Assembly (NCBI GenBank): GCA_023957335.1
Contig: JAMLHC010000001.1
Coordinates: forward strand, 1-64,000
DNA: 64,000 bases
DNA from: Bacteroidota bacterium
GTDB taxonomy: Bacteria; Bacteroidota; Bacteroidia; NS11-12g; UBA955
Direction of reading: 5' to 3'
Shown here: one piece after another, positions 53,477 to 63,301 of the stretch
Numbering within the stretch: the stretch's first letter is position 1
Layout: each line of letters opens with the position of its first letter
Notes under the pieces: generated by a model
Told to the model about the DNA's origin: nothing
Databases searched by the model: none
What the model saw: the letters and a program-made list of their open reading frames with translations, nothing else
Program-made: the position numbers and the translations under genes

Positions 53477-53788
53477 ATTTAATATTTATAATCAATACGG
53501 TATATTCAGCAAAAGTAATTAAATCTATAACACAAACATATTGCCCTAACAATATTGCTTAAATCACTCTAAAAACAAATCATATTGAACAGAATCCCTG
53601 AAAATACTTGCATTTTCAAACATCAATCCTAAATAACACAATAAACACAAGCAACTCAAGCGACCAAAGCCACAAGAACGAAGTGGCACAATGGAAAAAG
53701 AAAAAAATAATTACAGCAAGTAAAAGTTATTTAATAAAAATAAATATTACAACTTTACTAAAAGCAAGCGAATTGAAGTAGCAAAAAT
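53477..53788. other. 312-base intergenic region
   Basis: No gene seen. It holds the promoter of the 1614-residue gene (box at 53510), an AT-rich middle, and a weak hairpin gccac/gtggc (53669-53687) that could mark the end of the upstream heme operon on the minus strand. Confidence 0.5.
53510..53517 (-). promoter_or_regulatory. -7 promoter box TACTTTTG for the 1614-residue gene
   Basis: On the minus strand TACTTTTG, an exact TAnnTTTG, 33 bases before the ATG. TTTG at 53533-53536 lies 15 bases upstream, shorter than the usual spacer. Confidence 0.5.
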
Positions 53789-54808
53789 TTATTTTACCAC
53801 CCTTTCAACTTCAAACTTAGGATATCCGGTTTGCTTGTTTTCGTTATAAAAATCGAGGAAGCGCAGTTTGTAATAATCCCCTTTAGTATTTTTAACAATA
53901 TAGACTGTGTTTGGATTCATGGTATAATCAAAAGAGACAGTATAATCAAAGGTCTTCCAAGCATATCCAATAATATCTTGTCGAGTTGTGTAATCTTTGT
54001 GTTGACAAACAGCTAAGTTAATTTTGTCATAACCAATGACAGTATCTATAGAAACTGAAACATTGTGAGGGTTAAGCAAACAACCGGTAACAAGATAAGG
54101 GAATGGTTCTGTGGGGTTGGGGTCTATATAAAAAATAAAGCGATAGCGTGTAAACACAAAGTCCCATTCATTGTTATCCGGTTCATAATCGGTAGCAATC
54201 TGTCCGTTCCGTATATTGAGATAAGTAAAATTTCGGTCTTTGTTTCTCGCAAAATCAATGGTTTGAGCAGAATCAGGACTTGACAATTTTCCTAATTCAA
54301 CTTTGTAATGAGTTTCATCGGCTTCAAGTACTTTGATAAAATAATAACGTTGTGCCGCACTGAGATTGCGCCCCATATCAAGGATATGATAAGGCATATT
54401 ATTTCCGTACAATTTAGTCCAATCGCCAAAGGCATTGCTATCAATGCTTCCATTAGGAAAATCATATAACCACTGTTTGAGCGGAATCTGAGCCGGCTTG
54501 ATTGTATTCAGTTCATTTCGGTTATGAATATTGGTGCGTGCTACAAAAATATTACGACCATAGTTGGAAACAACCTTAAACTGATTGGTAATATTATCAA
54601 AAGCTAAATCCCAGTCATTAAGGTCTTTTTTGGAATAGGTTAAATCTTCTAATTTGAAAAACAATTGATTTTGATATGCATCACCCATATAAACCGACAT
54701 TACCTCTGACTCAGTTTGTGGCAGGGTAAGGGGTTTATCTTCTTTGAAACAAGAGCTAAGCAGCAATAACAAAGGGCTTAATATCAGTATGCGGCAATGA
54801 ATTTTCAT
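53789..54808 (-). CDS. HmuY family lipoprotein
   Basis: A 339-residue lipoprotein: signal ending LLLSSC|FKED near residue 20. Two HmuY-type beta domains are visible through repeats of the kind NDWDLAFDN near residue 65 and NEWDFVFTRYRF near 218, and GYAWKTFDY near 283. HmuY proteins of Bacteroidota bind heme at the surface and hand it to a TonB receptor. The coordinating histidines cannot be identified with confidence. The gene ends an operon with a TonB receptor immediately upstream and a T9SS HmuY-like gene before that. Confidence 0.83.
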   Translation of the reverse strand: MKIHCRILILSPLLLLLSSCFKEDKPLTLPQTESEVMSVYMGDAYQNQLFFKLEDLTYSKKDLNDWDLAFDNITNQFKVVSNYGRNIFVARTNIHNRNELNTIKPAQIPLKQWLYDFPNGSIDSNAFGDWTKLYGNNMPYHILDMGRNLSAAQRYYFIKVLEADETHYKVELGKLSSPDSAQTIDFARNKDRNFTYLNIRNGQIATDYEPDNNEWDFVFTRYRFIFYIDPNPTEPFPYLVTGCLLNPHNVSVSIDTVIGYDKINLAVCQHKDYTTRQDIIGYAWKTFDYTVSFDYTMNPNTVYIVKNTKGDYYKLRFLDFYNENKQTGYPKFEVERVVK

Positions 54809-56836
54809 TTAAAGTGTGTAAGAAATTTTGATAAAAAACGAACGTCCCGGAGAAAGCATCATACTGCTACCATTGCCGTGAAAACTATTAAAAGGATTGA
54901 TATTGGTAATATTGCGTACATTGAATATATTTTTAACACCGCTCACAACTTGTAGCTTATCTTTAAAAAATCCTTTAGAAAGTGTGAAGTCCATAAAAGT
55001 CATTGCACCTGAAAAATATTCGCTCACAGCACCTTGTTCATTCATAATATAGTTTACAAACTTGCCATTATGCTTGAGAAACAATGCGGCTTTGACACCG
55101 GTTTTCTTAATATCATAGCTTGCAGACACGGTGATATCAGGTGTAAGATAATAATCTTTTCCGGTTTGACTACTGAATTGGTTTCGCACAATCATTCCTC
55201 CTGCAGCCATTTCTAAATAAAGTTTTTTGTAAAATAATTTATGTTCAAACATCATCCCGCCACCTTGGAAGCGCCCGTAATTTTCATAAGAGTAAAGGTT
55301 TTGGGCTTTGTCAATCAATACCAAACCTATCATATCACGTACATCATTGTAGTAAGAACTTGCTCCGAAAGAGTAGGCAACTTTATTATGTGAGTTTTTA
55401 AAACTTGCGCCTAATTGAATGTTGTGAGAAAACTCCGGTGTCAAATTAGGATTCCCTTTGATATTATGGTTGATATCCACAAAGAGAAGCTTCTGTTCTT
55501 TGAGAGAGGGCGCTCTAAATCCGTTGCCATAAGAGCCTCGCACCTGCCATTTTTTATTTGGCTCCCACATTATATTGAGAGACGGTGTTAAAGGGGATGT
55601 AAAAATCGTATTATAGGCAACGCGCAATCCCGGCCGTACTCTAAGATATCTATTAAAATTATAATCCACCATAGCAAAAACCGCAAAATCACCCATGCTG
55701 AGTTTGTCTCCGTCTATTCTGTCTGCAATTGCCAAATCATAGTTAAAATCATAACCTGCAAGATAGTTTACTCTGCCTTTATTCCTATTGCTAAAAACAG
55801 CCCTTGCCATCACATTCACAAAGAGATTATTGGTGTTCTCATCAACATTATCAATGAGGTTTTGTTCCAGACTAACCATGTCTTTTCTGTAAACTCTTTT
55901 TTCCCTTTTGTAATGTGAAACTCCGTTAATCATATCAACCCTGATTTTGGGACTGATATTGAAGATTGTATTTACACTGTGAACCCCTCTGGTGGTAATA
56001 AAATAATCATCAAAAGCATAGGCAGATATGGGAGTAAGCACAAGATTCCCTTTGTTTTGTAAGGTTTCATGCAAGTAATCAGAGCGAAAATTCCACGTTG
56101 CTTTTTTGGATTCTCTAAAATAGCCGATGTTACCAAACCATTGTTCTCGGGGCTTCCACAAATAGGTTCTTTCTCCATTGTCGGTAGGAATTCCTGCAAA
56201 GAAATTTCGGGCAAGCCCGCCCAGAATGACAGCTTTCTCACCCAAAGGTTGTGCAGCCGAGGCACCAATGTTAATATTACCAATACTTTCGTTATAGCTG
56301 TATGCAGTAGCAGAAGTCTTCTTGAGAACCGGCTTTTTTGTAATAACATTAATTACTCCGCCAAGTGCGTCAGTACCATAGATAACAGACATTGGACCTT
56401 CAACAATTTCAATTCTATCTACATCTTCTAAGTTAATCTGGTCGAGATTGATATTGCCGTTCTCGCGTCCGGTGATGGGCATTCCGTTCACCAAAAATTT
56501 GATTTGCTGACCTGACAGATTTTGTAATGATACTGAACTGCCAAGCATATTGTCATTGGAAATCCTGATGTTGGATTGTCTGCCAAGCAAATCTCCCAAA
56601 TTTACAGCAGCCATTTGTTTGAAAGTCTCACCCGTAAGCACTCTGAATTTGACAATACTTTGGTTGGCTCGCACACTATTCCCTTGCCCGGTAATGACAA
56701 TTGGGTTTAGAATGGTATCTTGTGCAGGAGTAAGCGAGTCTTTGTCCACAACTGATTTAGCAGTGGCTGTATGGTTGAAAAATATAAATAAAGCAACAAA
56801 GCCGCACAATTTCTGTACGGCTCGCATTGCATTCAT
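54809..56836 (-). CDS. TonB-dependent receptor, HmuR-like
   Basis: A 675-residue receptor as started at the ATG at 56836 (a further ATG at 56827 is possible, and a TTG at 56866 would overlap the previous stop). A signal peptide ends HTATAKS near residue 28. The plug is standard: VRANQSIVKFRVLTGE near 60, INLDQINLEDVDRIEIVEGP, YGTDALGGVINVITKK near 150. The barrel ends SFFIKISYTL. There is no CarboxypepD domain. The gene sits between two HmuY-type genes, so heme or another HmuY ligand is the expected substrate; the next gene starts one base after its stop. Confidence 0.87.
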   Translation of the reverse strand: MNAMRAVQKLCGFVALFIFFNHTATAKSVVDKDSLTPAQDTILNPIVITGQGNSVRANQSIVKFRVLTGETFKQMAAVNLGDLLGRQSNIRISNDNMLGSSVSLQNLSGQQIKFLVNGMPITGRENGNINLDQINLEDVDRIEIVEGPMSVIYGTDALGGVINVITKKPVLKKTSATAYSYNESIGNINIGASAAQPLGEKAVILGGLARNFFAGIPTDNGERTYLWKPREQWFGNIGYFRESKKATWNFRSDYLHETLQNKGNLVLTPISAYAFDDYFITTRGVHSVNTIFNISPKIRVDMINGVSHYKREKRVYRKDMVSLEQNLIDNVDENTNNLFVNVMARAVFSNRNKGRVNYLAGYDFNYDLAIADRIDGDKLSMGDFAVFAMVDYNFNRYLRVRPGLRVAYNTIFTSPLTPSLNIMWEPNKKWQVRGSYGNGFRAPSLKEQKLLFVDINHNIKGNPNLTPEFSHNIQLGASFKNSHNKVAYSFGASSYYNDVRDMIGLVLIDKAQNLYSYENYGRFQGGGMMFEHKLFYKKLYLEMAAGGMIVRNQFSSQTGKDYYLTPDITVSASYDIKKTGVKAALFLKHNGKFVNYIMNEQGAVSEYFSGAMTFMDFTLSKGFFKDKLQVVSGVKNIFNVRNITNINPFNSFHGNGSSMMLSPGRSFFIKISYTL

Positions 56837-56862
56837 CTTATTAATTATTAACCAATCAGTTG

Positions 56863-58167
56863 TCAATTCGTTTTTATAATTTTTGAAGTAAATACTTCAT
56901 TTTGTTGGATGACTCTGAGTATGTACAAACCATTGTTCAGAGCAGACATATCAATTTTGTTGTTAGCCGGGCTAATAACTGAGTTTAAAAGCACTCTGCC
57001 GTTCATGTCTAACACCTCAACCTGAGCATTTTGTTCAGTTTGTACAAACAATGTTGAAGTTACAGGATTTGGATAAGTTCTAACATTTGACAATGAGATA
57101 CTTGCCACTCCATCAACAGGACCTGACGGTTTTGCTTGTTTTTGGAATTGAAAATTCATTCTCACATTAGCAGAACCACCGTATTTGTTGAAATGCAATA
57201 AATAAAGCGTATCACCACCGTTGTCAATCACAAAAGACAGTGAGTCTTCATAAACATAAGTGTTTTTAAATAATTTCCAGTCATATCCGATATTATCAAT
57301 ATTCTCGGAAAAATTTCTTACGGCAGACCAAGCAGAGTCAGGGTGTACATCAGTTATTCTTGCTACTTTTACTCCCTTCTTTTGAAGTGAACCAGAAACT
57401 GACATATACTGCCATTGCATTTGGTTTAATATAGGATTGTAACCCGCTGCATAAGTATAGTAGTTAGTAAAGACAACATCCCAATCTGCCTTAGAAGGCT
57501 CCAAATTCTTCACACTGTTACTTGCTAAATCATAGTACACAAAGTATCTGTCGGGATAATCGCTCTTTTTAATGGAGTCAGAATGTTGATTATTGTTGTC
57601 CAAATCAGCATAAGTAAAGTGATATACATTATCACCTTCTAAATCTCCAAAATATAGTTTTCTATAAACATTGCCTCTCACAATAAGATAAACTTTGCCT
57701 ACTGACTTAATAGCATGGGTACCCTCTTCGTAATTACCCCATCCGTAATATGGACCTCCCATACTAGGGGGTACTGTTAAATCTAAACCTGTATTAAAAG
57801 CACCCATATCCCATGATGTGTCTGAGTCAAGCAGTTCAGTCCATGATGTTTTGAAATTGGTTGTATCCAAGGTTGCAAACCCTGAAACATCAACTGAATC
57901 GGGAGCTACATATACCTTAACAGTTTTTCCGTTGTTAACACGGATTGTGGTTGCTTGCACGGTAGAATTAGGAATTACAATGTTTTGAACAGAGAATGCT
58001 AAATCCCAATTAACAGCATCTGAAATATGCTGATTTTGTGTCTTGAATGAATAATAAATTTGCTTGGCGGATTTGTTTTCCAATGTAACAGAATCTTCAA
58101 TCCAGCCCTGTGCATTAGCCGAGAAGCTAAATGCAACAGTCATTACTATTAATAAATTTCTTCTCAT
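56863..58167 (-). CDS. HmuY-like protein with T9SS sorting tail
   Basis: A 434-residue secreted protein: signal peptide ending FSANAQ near residue 20, then two HmuY-like beta domains with NWDLAFSVQN near 54 and DWDVVFTNYYTYA near 230, and a T9SS type A tail from YPNPVTS near residue 365. HmuY proteins are normally lipoproteins; here a C-terminal sorting signal replaces the lipid anchor, so it would be released or attached at the surface by another route. It leads the operon, with an exact -7 box upstream at 58190. Confidence 0.83.
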   Translation of the reverse strand: MRRNLLIVMTVAFSFSANAQGWIEDSVTLENKSAKQIYYSFKTQNQHISDAVNWDLAFSVQNIVIPNSTVQATTIRVNNGKTVKVYVAPDSVDVSGFATLDTTNFKTSWTELLDSDTSWDMGAFNTGLDLTVPPSMGGPYYGWGNYEEGTHAIKSVGKVYLIVRGNVYRKLYFGDLEGDNVYHFTYADLDNNNQHSDSIKKSDYPDRYFVYYDLASNSVKNLEPSKADWDVVFTNYYTYAAGYNPILNQMQWQYMSVSGSLQKKGVKVARITDVHPDSAWSAVRNFSENIDNIGYDWKLFKNTYVYEDSLSFVIDNGGDTLYLLHFNKYGGSANVRMNFQFQKQAKPSGPVDGVASISLSNVRTYPNPVTSTLFVQTEQNAQVEVLDMNGRVLLNSVISPANNKIDMSALNNGLYILRVIQQNEVFTSKIIKTN

Positions 58168-58189
58168 AATTATTACTTTTTAAGTGGGG

Positions 58190-58197
58190 CAAAAGTA
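58190..58197 (-). promoter_or_regulatory. -7 promoter box TACTTTTG for the HmuY/TonB operon
   Basis: On the minus strand TACTTTTG, an exact TAnnTTTG, 22 bases before the ATG. A TTG lies 16 bases upstream of it, somewhat closer than usual. Confidence 0.5.
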
Positions 58198-58319
58198 AGA
58201 ACGCGATTGAGAGCAACATCATGTTTGAGTGTCAAGACACTAAAAATGACAATTCCATGACAAAACACATTTTTCACTCATCCTCACATAAAAGCTAAAA
58301 AAGGATATTTCGCACAAAC

Positions 58320-58354
58320 AGAAAGCCCTGACAATCTAATTATCAGGGCTTTCT
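58320..58354 (-). terminator. Terminator after the tail-specific protease gene
   Basis: 12-bp perfect stem agaaagccctga (58320-58331) with tcagggctttct (58343-58354), 11-base loop. On the minus strand a T-rich run follows. It lies 29 bases after the protease stop. Confidence 0.8.
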
Positions 58355-58383
58355 GCTTATTTCTAAAAGATTTAAATATACTT

Positions 58384-60495
58384 TTACAGGTCTTCGATGA
58401 CATTCACAGCCTCATACAGATAAACGTCTTTTTTGTAGGTATTTAACCAATCATTTTTAATTTTCAGTTTAACTGAATCACTGCCTATCTGTTCTAAATC
58501 GCTTTTGAGTGCAAGCATATTATTTTCTGTCAGATGAGATTTAAACTGTTCATCATACGACTTGTTCTGCTTTTCCCAATTTTCTTGGTCGGCTTTATAA
58601 TCCTTGAAACGAAGTGAATAAATAGTTCTTTTATTATTGGCTTCTATTCTTTTGCTGTCCTCAGCTATCAATTTGAAAATCGGGCTTTCTTCAATCCTTT
58701 TCTTTGATTTTAGCGTAGCAGAAGTAATTTTCTTTGCTTGCGAACCCATGTCCATTTTGAGTGGCAATGGGTCTATTTCGCTCCACTGCAATGGGAAATC
58801 CTCAGTCTCCTCTCCCACTTTTACTGAAGCATATCTGTTGGGCATCACCACATCGGGAATCACACCTGTAAATTGGGTAGTTCCACCATTTACTCGATAG
58901 AATTTCTGAATGGTTACTTTCAATGAACCTAATCCGTATTTAGTGCCGGGAGGTGCATATCTGTCCAAATCAAGGAATCTTTGTACAGTTCCTTTTCCAA
59001 AAGTTCTGTTGTCTGTTCCCAAAATCAAAGCTCTTTGATAATCTTGCAAAGACGCAGCCATAATCTCAGAAGCGCTTGCACTATACTTGTTGACCATCAC
59101 AACTAAAGGACCTTTATAAATAATCTTACGTTCACCACTTGTTAGAACAGTAGCACTTCTGTCGCGATATTTCACTTGAACAACAGGGTTATGACCAACA
59201 AAAATCCCAGTCATATCCACCACATCTTGTAGCGAGCCACCTCCGTTGTTTCTCAAATCAAATACGATTCCCTTTACGTCCTCTTTCATCAATTTGAGCA
59301 CTTCATTTTTGACATCATCTGAACATGTTTTTCCACCTCTATTGTTCAAATCAGTATAGAATTGAGGAAGGTAAATAAATCCATATTTATCTCTCCCTTT
59401 TTGAATGATGGCAGATTTTACATATCCTTCTTCCATAATAACCACATCGCGTACAATGGGAATGTCTTTAATAGTACCATCAGGTTTGCGAACAGTCAAA
59501 ATTACCGTAGTACCTTTCTTCCCTCTAATCAGTTGCACTGCTTCATCAATTTCCATATTGGTTACATTCACGGGCATGCTGTCTTTTTGAGTAACTTTAA
59601 TAATCACATCACCTGCTTGCAGTTCTCCTTGCAAATAGCTTGGGCTGCCGGGCACAATCATTTCTACCTTCAAATTTCCATCCTTTAAACTCAACTGAGC
59701 TCCAATTCCTTCTAATCTGCCGGACATACGGATATCGAAATCCTCTTTTTCTTTGGGGGGGAAATAATTTGTATGAGGGTCATAAACCGAAGTCATGCAG
59801 TTGATATACATATCTATTTGTTCATCTCTGCCAAATTTCTGCAATCTCTTAAACCAAGTTCGCTGACTGTTTAACACGTCCAATCGCGCTTCGTGTTCCA
59901 AAGAATCTAATGATTTCTCAACAAAGTCTTTTTGCTTGTCTGCCAAGGCTTTTTCTTGAGCGGTTACTTTTGTATAGTACTTTTCCAGAACACTCAGCTT
60001 GACATATTTACGCCAATCCTCTGCCAATTCTTCCATAGTGTTGAGATACTGACGGTTATCCTCATCAAACTCATATTTTTCATCCGATTCAAACTCAAAT
60101 TTCTGAGCCAATATTTTCTCAAAAATGGTTTCCAATTGGTCCACTCTTTCTTCAAAGGTTGTGTTAACAAGATTGAGGAATTCATAAGTTCCTGCTTTGG
60201 CTTCATCGTCAATCGAATAGCGGTATTGAGCAAATTTATCATAATCCGAAGCGAGAAAAAATCGCTTACTCCCGTCTAATCGTTTCAGATACAATTCAAA
60301 AACTTTATTGGAAAAAGAATCATCAATTTCTACCGGTTGATAATGTGTAGAATTTAAGGTTTGTAGAACAAGTCTTGGAAGAATTGTTTCACCTTCTTTT
60401 TGCTTTTTGAAACAAAAAGCAAGAAAAATAAGTGAAGCGGGAATGACTACCCACATCCACCGATATTTTTTTATCATATTAAGAATGAATTTCAT
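58384..60495 (-). CDS. prc: Carboxy-terminal processing protease (S41, Prc type)
   Basis: A 703-residue protease started at the ATG at 60495; the TTG at 60504 is less likely. A single hydrophobic segment near residue 15-30 anchors it to the membrane. Domains in order: N-terminal helical region (about 40-230), PDZ domain (LEGIGAQLSLKDGNLKV near 240), S41 catalytic core with the Ser in NKYSASASEIMAASLQ near 460 and the Lys in GTDNRTFGKGTVQ near 485, and a Prc-type C-terminal helical region. It degrades or trims periplasmic proteins. No operon partner is evident. Confidence 0.93.
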   Translation of the reverse strand: MKFILNMIKKYRWMWVVIPASLIFLAFCFKKQKEGETILPRLVLQTLNSTHYQPVEIDDSFSNKVFELYLKRLDGSKRFFLASDYDKFAQYRYSIDDEAKAGTYEFLNLVNTTFEERVDQLETIFEKILAQKFEFESDEKYEFDEDNRQYLNTMEELAEDWRKYVKLSVLEKYYTKVTAQEKALADKQKDFVEKSLDSLEHEARLDVLNSQRTWFKRLQKFGRDEQIDMYINCMTSVYDPHTNYFPPKEKEDFDIRMSGRLEGIGAQLSLKDGNLKVEMIVPGSPSYLQGELQAGDVIIKVTQKDSMPVNVTNMEIDEAVQLIRGKKGTTVILTVRKPDGTIKDIPIVRDVVIMEEGYVKSAIIQKGRDKYGFIYLPQFYTDLNNRGGKTCSDDVKNEVLKLMKEDVKGIVFDLRNNGGGSLQDVVDMTGIFVGHNPVVQVKYRDRSATVLTSGERKIIYKGPLVVMVNKYSASASEIMAASLQDYQRALILGTDNRTFGKGTVQRFLDLDRYAPPGTKYGLGSLKVTIQKFYRVNGGTTQFTGVIPDVVMPNRYASVKVGEETEDFPLQWSEIDPLPLKMDMGSQAKKITSATLKSKKRIEESPIFKLIAEDSKRIEANNKRTIYSLRFKDYKADQENWEKQNKSYDEQFKSHLTENNMLALKSDLEQIGSDSVKLKIKNDWLNTYKKDVYLYEAVNVIEDL

Positions 60496-60596
60496 GCGCT
60501 GCAAGTATAAATTAAGTGATTAAATAATTTTAAAAGCTGAAGCAACTTTTCTCAAAACTTGTACCAAAAGCTCTATTTATCAGTACCAACGTATTA

Positions 60597-62114
60597 TTAA
60601 TGCTCGGAGAGCAATTTGAGCATTTCGTCCACGATACTTCTGTCATTCCACAGGCGCGGAACTTTATTTTGACCTCCTAATTTATTTTTACTCCCCAACC
60701 AACGATGAAAAGAATTGCGTGGCAACACCTCTATTTTAGGCATTTTTAGTGCGAGATCTTTATGTCTTTTGGCTTCATAATCAGAATTTAGTTCCTTAAG
60801 TTTACTATCTAACTCTATGGTAAATTTCTCCATGTCATCCGGTTTTTGCTCAAATTCAATTAGCCACTGATGTCCTGCATTGTCTGCATCATCAAGATAG
60901 ATAGGGGCTGCGGTATAATCTTTCAGCGTGGCGTCACAGACTTTACATGCGTGCTCAATCGCTCTGTCTGCATTGTCAATCATTAATTCTTCTCCAAACG
61001 CATTGATAAACAGGCGCGTTCTGCCGGTAATCATGAACTTAAAAGGGTAAACAGAAGTAAAACGGATAGTATCCCCCAGTTGATAGCGCCAAAGCCCTGA
61101 ATTAGTTGTAATGACTACTGCATAATTCACATCTTTTTCAACTTCCCATAATGGCAACACCTTAGAGTCAGAGTTTCCAAACTCATCCATAGGAATAAAC
61201 TCGAAGAAAATTCCATAATTTACCATCAGCGACATAGTCTGCTGAGACAAATCAGTCTGAATACCAAAAAAACCCTCCGATGCGTTGTAAGTTTCCAAAT
61301 AGCTGACTTGTTCAGAAGGAAAATATTTTTTAAACTGCTCTCTATAAGGCTTAAATCCAACACCACCATGAATATATAGCTCCATATTGGTCCATACTTC
61401 CAACATATTGGATTTACCTGTGTTCTTGAGGAGTTTATCCATCAAAACCAAAGTCCATGTAGGCACACCGGAGATACTCGTCACATTTTCATTTATGGTG
61501 TATGCTGCAATTTTCTCTGACTTTTCCTCCCAATCTGCCATCAAAGCAATACTAGAATTTGGGGTCTTAAAAAGATATACCCAGACAGGCAAATGTTTCA
61601 TCATAACAGCTGATAAATCTCCGTAGTTAGAATATTCATTGAGTGGATTTATATTTTGACTACCTCCAATCAATAAGCCTTTTCCTGAAAAAAGGTTACT
61701 TTCAGGCTTATGTTTCAAATAAATGGAAATTACGTCCCTCCCCCCTTCCAAATGACATGTTTCGATGGTTTCCTTACTCACGGGAATAAACTTACTCTTA
61801 TCGTTTGTAGTACCCGATGATTTGGCAAACCATGTAATGTCAGTACACCACAGAATATTTTGCTCGCCCTTCATCATTCTTTCGATATAAGGATGTAAAT
61901 CTTCATAGCTCGAAACCGGCACTTGGCTTGCAAAATCATTATAATCTCGCATAGAATCAAAATTATATTTCCGACCAAACTCTGTATCTTTGGCTCGCTC
62001 AAGCAGTTCTGTCAAAGTTCTTTTTTGGATTGCCACTGCATTATTCAGTGAATCATCAATTGCTTGCAATCTGTTTTTGAAATACCAGTTTATGAGTGAA
62101 TTAATAATTGCCAT
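60597..62114 (-). CDS. GH3 family acyl-acid adenylating enzyme
   Basis: A 505-residue GH3-type member of the adenylate-forming superfamily: ATP loop AKSSGTTNDKSKFIPVS near residue 95, SYLETYNASEGFFGIQ near 270 and SGLWRYQLGDTIRF near 340. Plant homologs conjugate amino acids to hormones; bacterial substrates are unknown. There is no signal peptide, so it is cytoplasmic. It is probably transcribed alone; neighbours do not hint at the substrate. Confidence 0.9.
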   Translation of the reverse strand: MAIINSLINWYFKNRLQAIDDSLNNAVAIQKRTLTELLERAKDTEFGRKYNFDSMRDYNDFASQVPVSSYEDLHPYIERMMKGEQNILWCTDITWFAKSSGTTNDKSKFIPVSKETIETCHLEGGRDVISIYLKHKPESNLFSGKGLLIGGSQNINPLNEYSNYGDLSAVMMKHLPVWVYLFKTPNSSIALMADWEEKSEKIAAYTINENVTSISGVPTWTLVLMDKLLKNTGKSNMLEVWTNMELYIHGGVGFKPYREQFKKYFPSEQVSYLETYNASEGFFGIQTDLSQQTMSLMVNYGIFFEFIPMDEFGNSDSKVLPLWEVEKDVNYAVVITTNSGLWRYQLGDTIRFTSVYPFKFMITGRTRLFINAFGEELMIDNADRAIEHACKVCDATLKDYTAAPIYLDDADNAGHQWLIEFEQKPDDMEKFTIELDSKLKELNSDYEAKRHKDLALKMPKIEVLPRNSFHRWLGSKNKLGGQNKVPRLWNDRSIVDEMLKLLSEH

Positions 62115-62272
62115 CTATGTCTGCCTTATTAAGGGTGCAAGTTAAGGGATTTTAAATATTGTTATTATGTATTGCTTGTATTTTTTAATCACAAGAAATT
62201 GACAAGTGATTAGAAAACATTGCGCCCACAGCGACATGCTGATAATTAATTATTAAAAGTTAAAGATTTGCT

Positions 62273-63202
62273 TCAGGAAAACAACCCTGATACTAATTCA
62301 AAAGTTTCATTGTCCGCATCAAGCGAGGGATTGAACTCGGTGATATCCAAAGCTTTGAAAGTTTCATTAGACAAAATAAATTCTATGATGTATTTTGCTT
62401 GTTGAGGTGTCATACCATTCTTAGCCGGAGTTCCTGTGCCTTTTACAAATGACGCATCCATAGAGTCCACATCAAATGAGCAACAGAGACGGTTACAATG
62501 TTGTAAATAATCACAAGCTTGCTGTATCACAATTTCTATCCCATCAGATTTGATTTGTTGAGGTGTGAAAAATTTTATTTTTTCCCGTTGAATCAACTCC
62601 ATCTCTTGCTTTTCATAATCGCGTAAGCCAATAATGACAAGATTTTGCGACAAAAGTTTTGGTCGTTTCCCAACCAAGCCTATATTTTTCAATCTATCCC
62701 ACCATGCTGCTGTTTCAACACTGACTGCATTTTGCATAGATTCTTTATTATCCTTGCCAAGCAAAGCAGCAAGGGGCATACCGTGAATATTGCCGGAGGG
62801 TGTTGTATAGGGCGAATGCAGGTCTGCATGGGCATCAATCCAAATTAAGCCGGTATTTTCAATTCCATATATATCTGAAAAAACAGATACCGAGGCAATG
62901 GCATTGCTGTGATCACCGAGAATATTCAAACAAAACCTCCCCTCTCGCATTTCATCCCGAATGGTATGATAGGCAGCGGCTAAATTGTTGTGAATTTGTT
63001 CAATATGCTTAGCATTCGGATAGGATTTGCCGAAAGTAATCTTATTCTGAACCGGGGAAAACGCAAAATGAGACTTGGAAAAGTGCGTACTATTTTGAAA
63101 AAACTCAATCAATTGTTTGACTCCCTGAGCATTTCCATTTTTACCTGCTGCCAGTTCGGACGGGCAGGAAATTATACTTAGTACCTTTTCATTATTTATC
63201 AT
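62273..63202 (-). CDS. rocF: Arginase family enzyme
   Basis: A 309-residue ureohydrolase. The manganese-binding motifs are intact: LGDHSNAIASVSVF near residue 108, WIDAHADLHSP near 133, NIHGMPLAALLG near 148, and CSFDVDSMDASFV near 240. These resemble arginase more than agmatinase, but the substrate could differ. Most likely it makes urea and ornithine from arginine. The start is the ATG at 63202; the upstream in-frame TTG at 63226 lies inside the -7 box, so it is not a start. Confidence 0.86.
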   Translation of the reverse strand: MINNEKVLSIISCPSELAAGKNGNAQGVKQLIEFFQNSTHFSKSHFAFSPVQNKITFGKSYPNAKHIEQIHNNLAAAYHTIRDEMREGRFCLNILGDHSNAIASVSVFSDIYGIENTGLIWIDAHADLHSPYTTPSGNIHGMPLAALLGKDNKESMQNAVSVETAAWWDRLKNIGLVGKRPKLLSQNLVIIGLRDYEKQEMELIQREKIKFFTPQQIKSDGIEIVIQQACDYLQHCNRLCCSFDVDSMDASFVKGTGTPAKNGMTPQQAKYIIEFILSNETFKALDITEFNPSLDADNETFELVSGLFS

Positions 63203-63223
63203 AAAGTAATCAATGTCACCCCG

Positions 63224-63231
63224 CAAAAGTA
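63224..63231 (-). promoter_or_regulatory. -7 promoter box TACTTTTG for the arginase gene
   Basis: On the minus strand TACTTTTG, an exact TAnnTTTG, 21 bases before the ATG at 63202. No -33 TTG is seen; instead a palindrome (63239-63251) lies there. Confidence 0.5.
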
Positions 63232-63238
63232 GCTAAAA

Positions 63239-63251
63239 TACGGTCACCGTA
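63239..63251. promoter_or_regulatory. Palindrome in the arginase-transaldolase divergent promoter region
   Basis: tacggt (63239-63244), one central base, accgta (63246-63251). A perfect 6-base palindrome placed at the -33 position of the arginase promoter and upstream of the transaldolase promoter suggests an operator. No regulator gene is nearby. Confidence 0.4.
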
Positions 63252-63301
63252 AATGATTTGAATTGTTTACAAGTTGTTAAGTCCGTCTAATGGTCTGAAA
63301 A

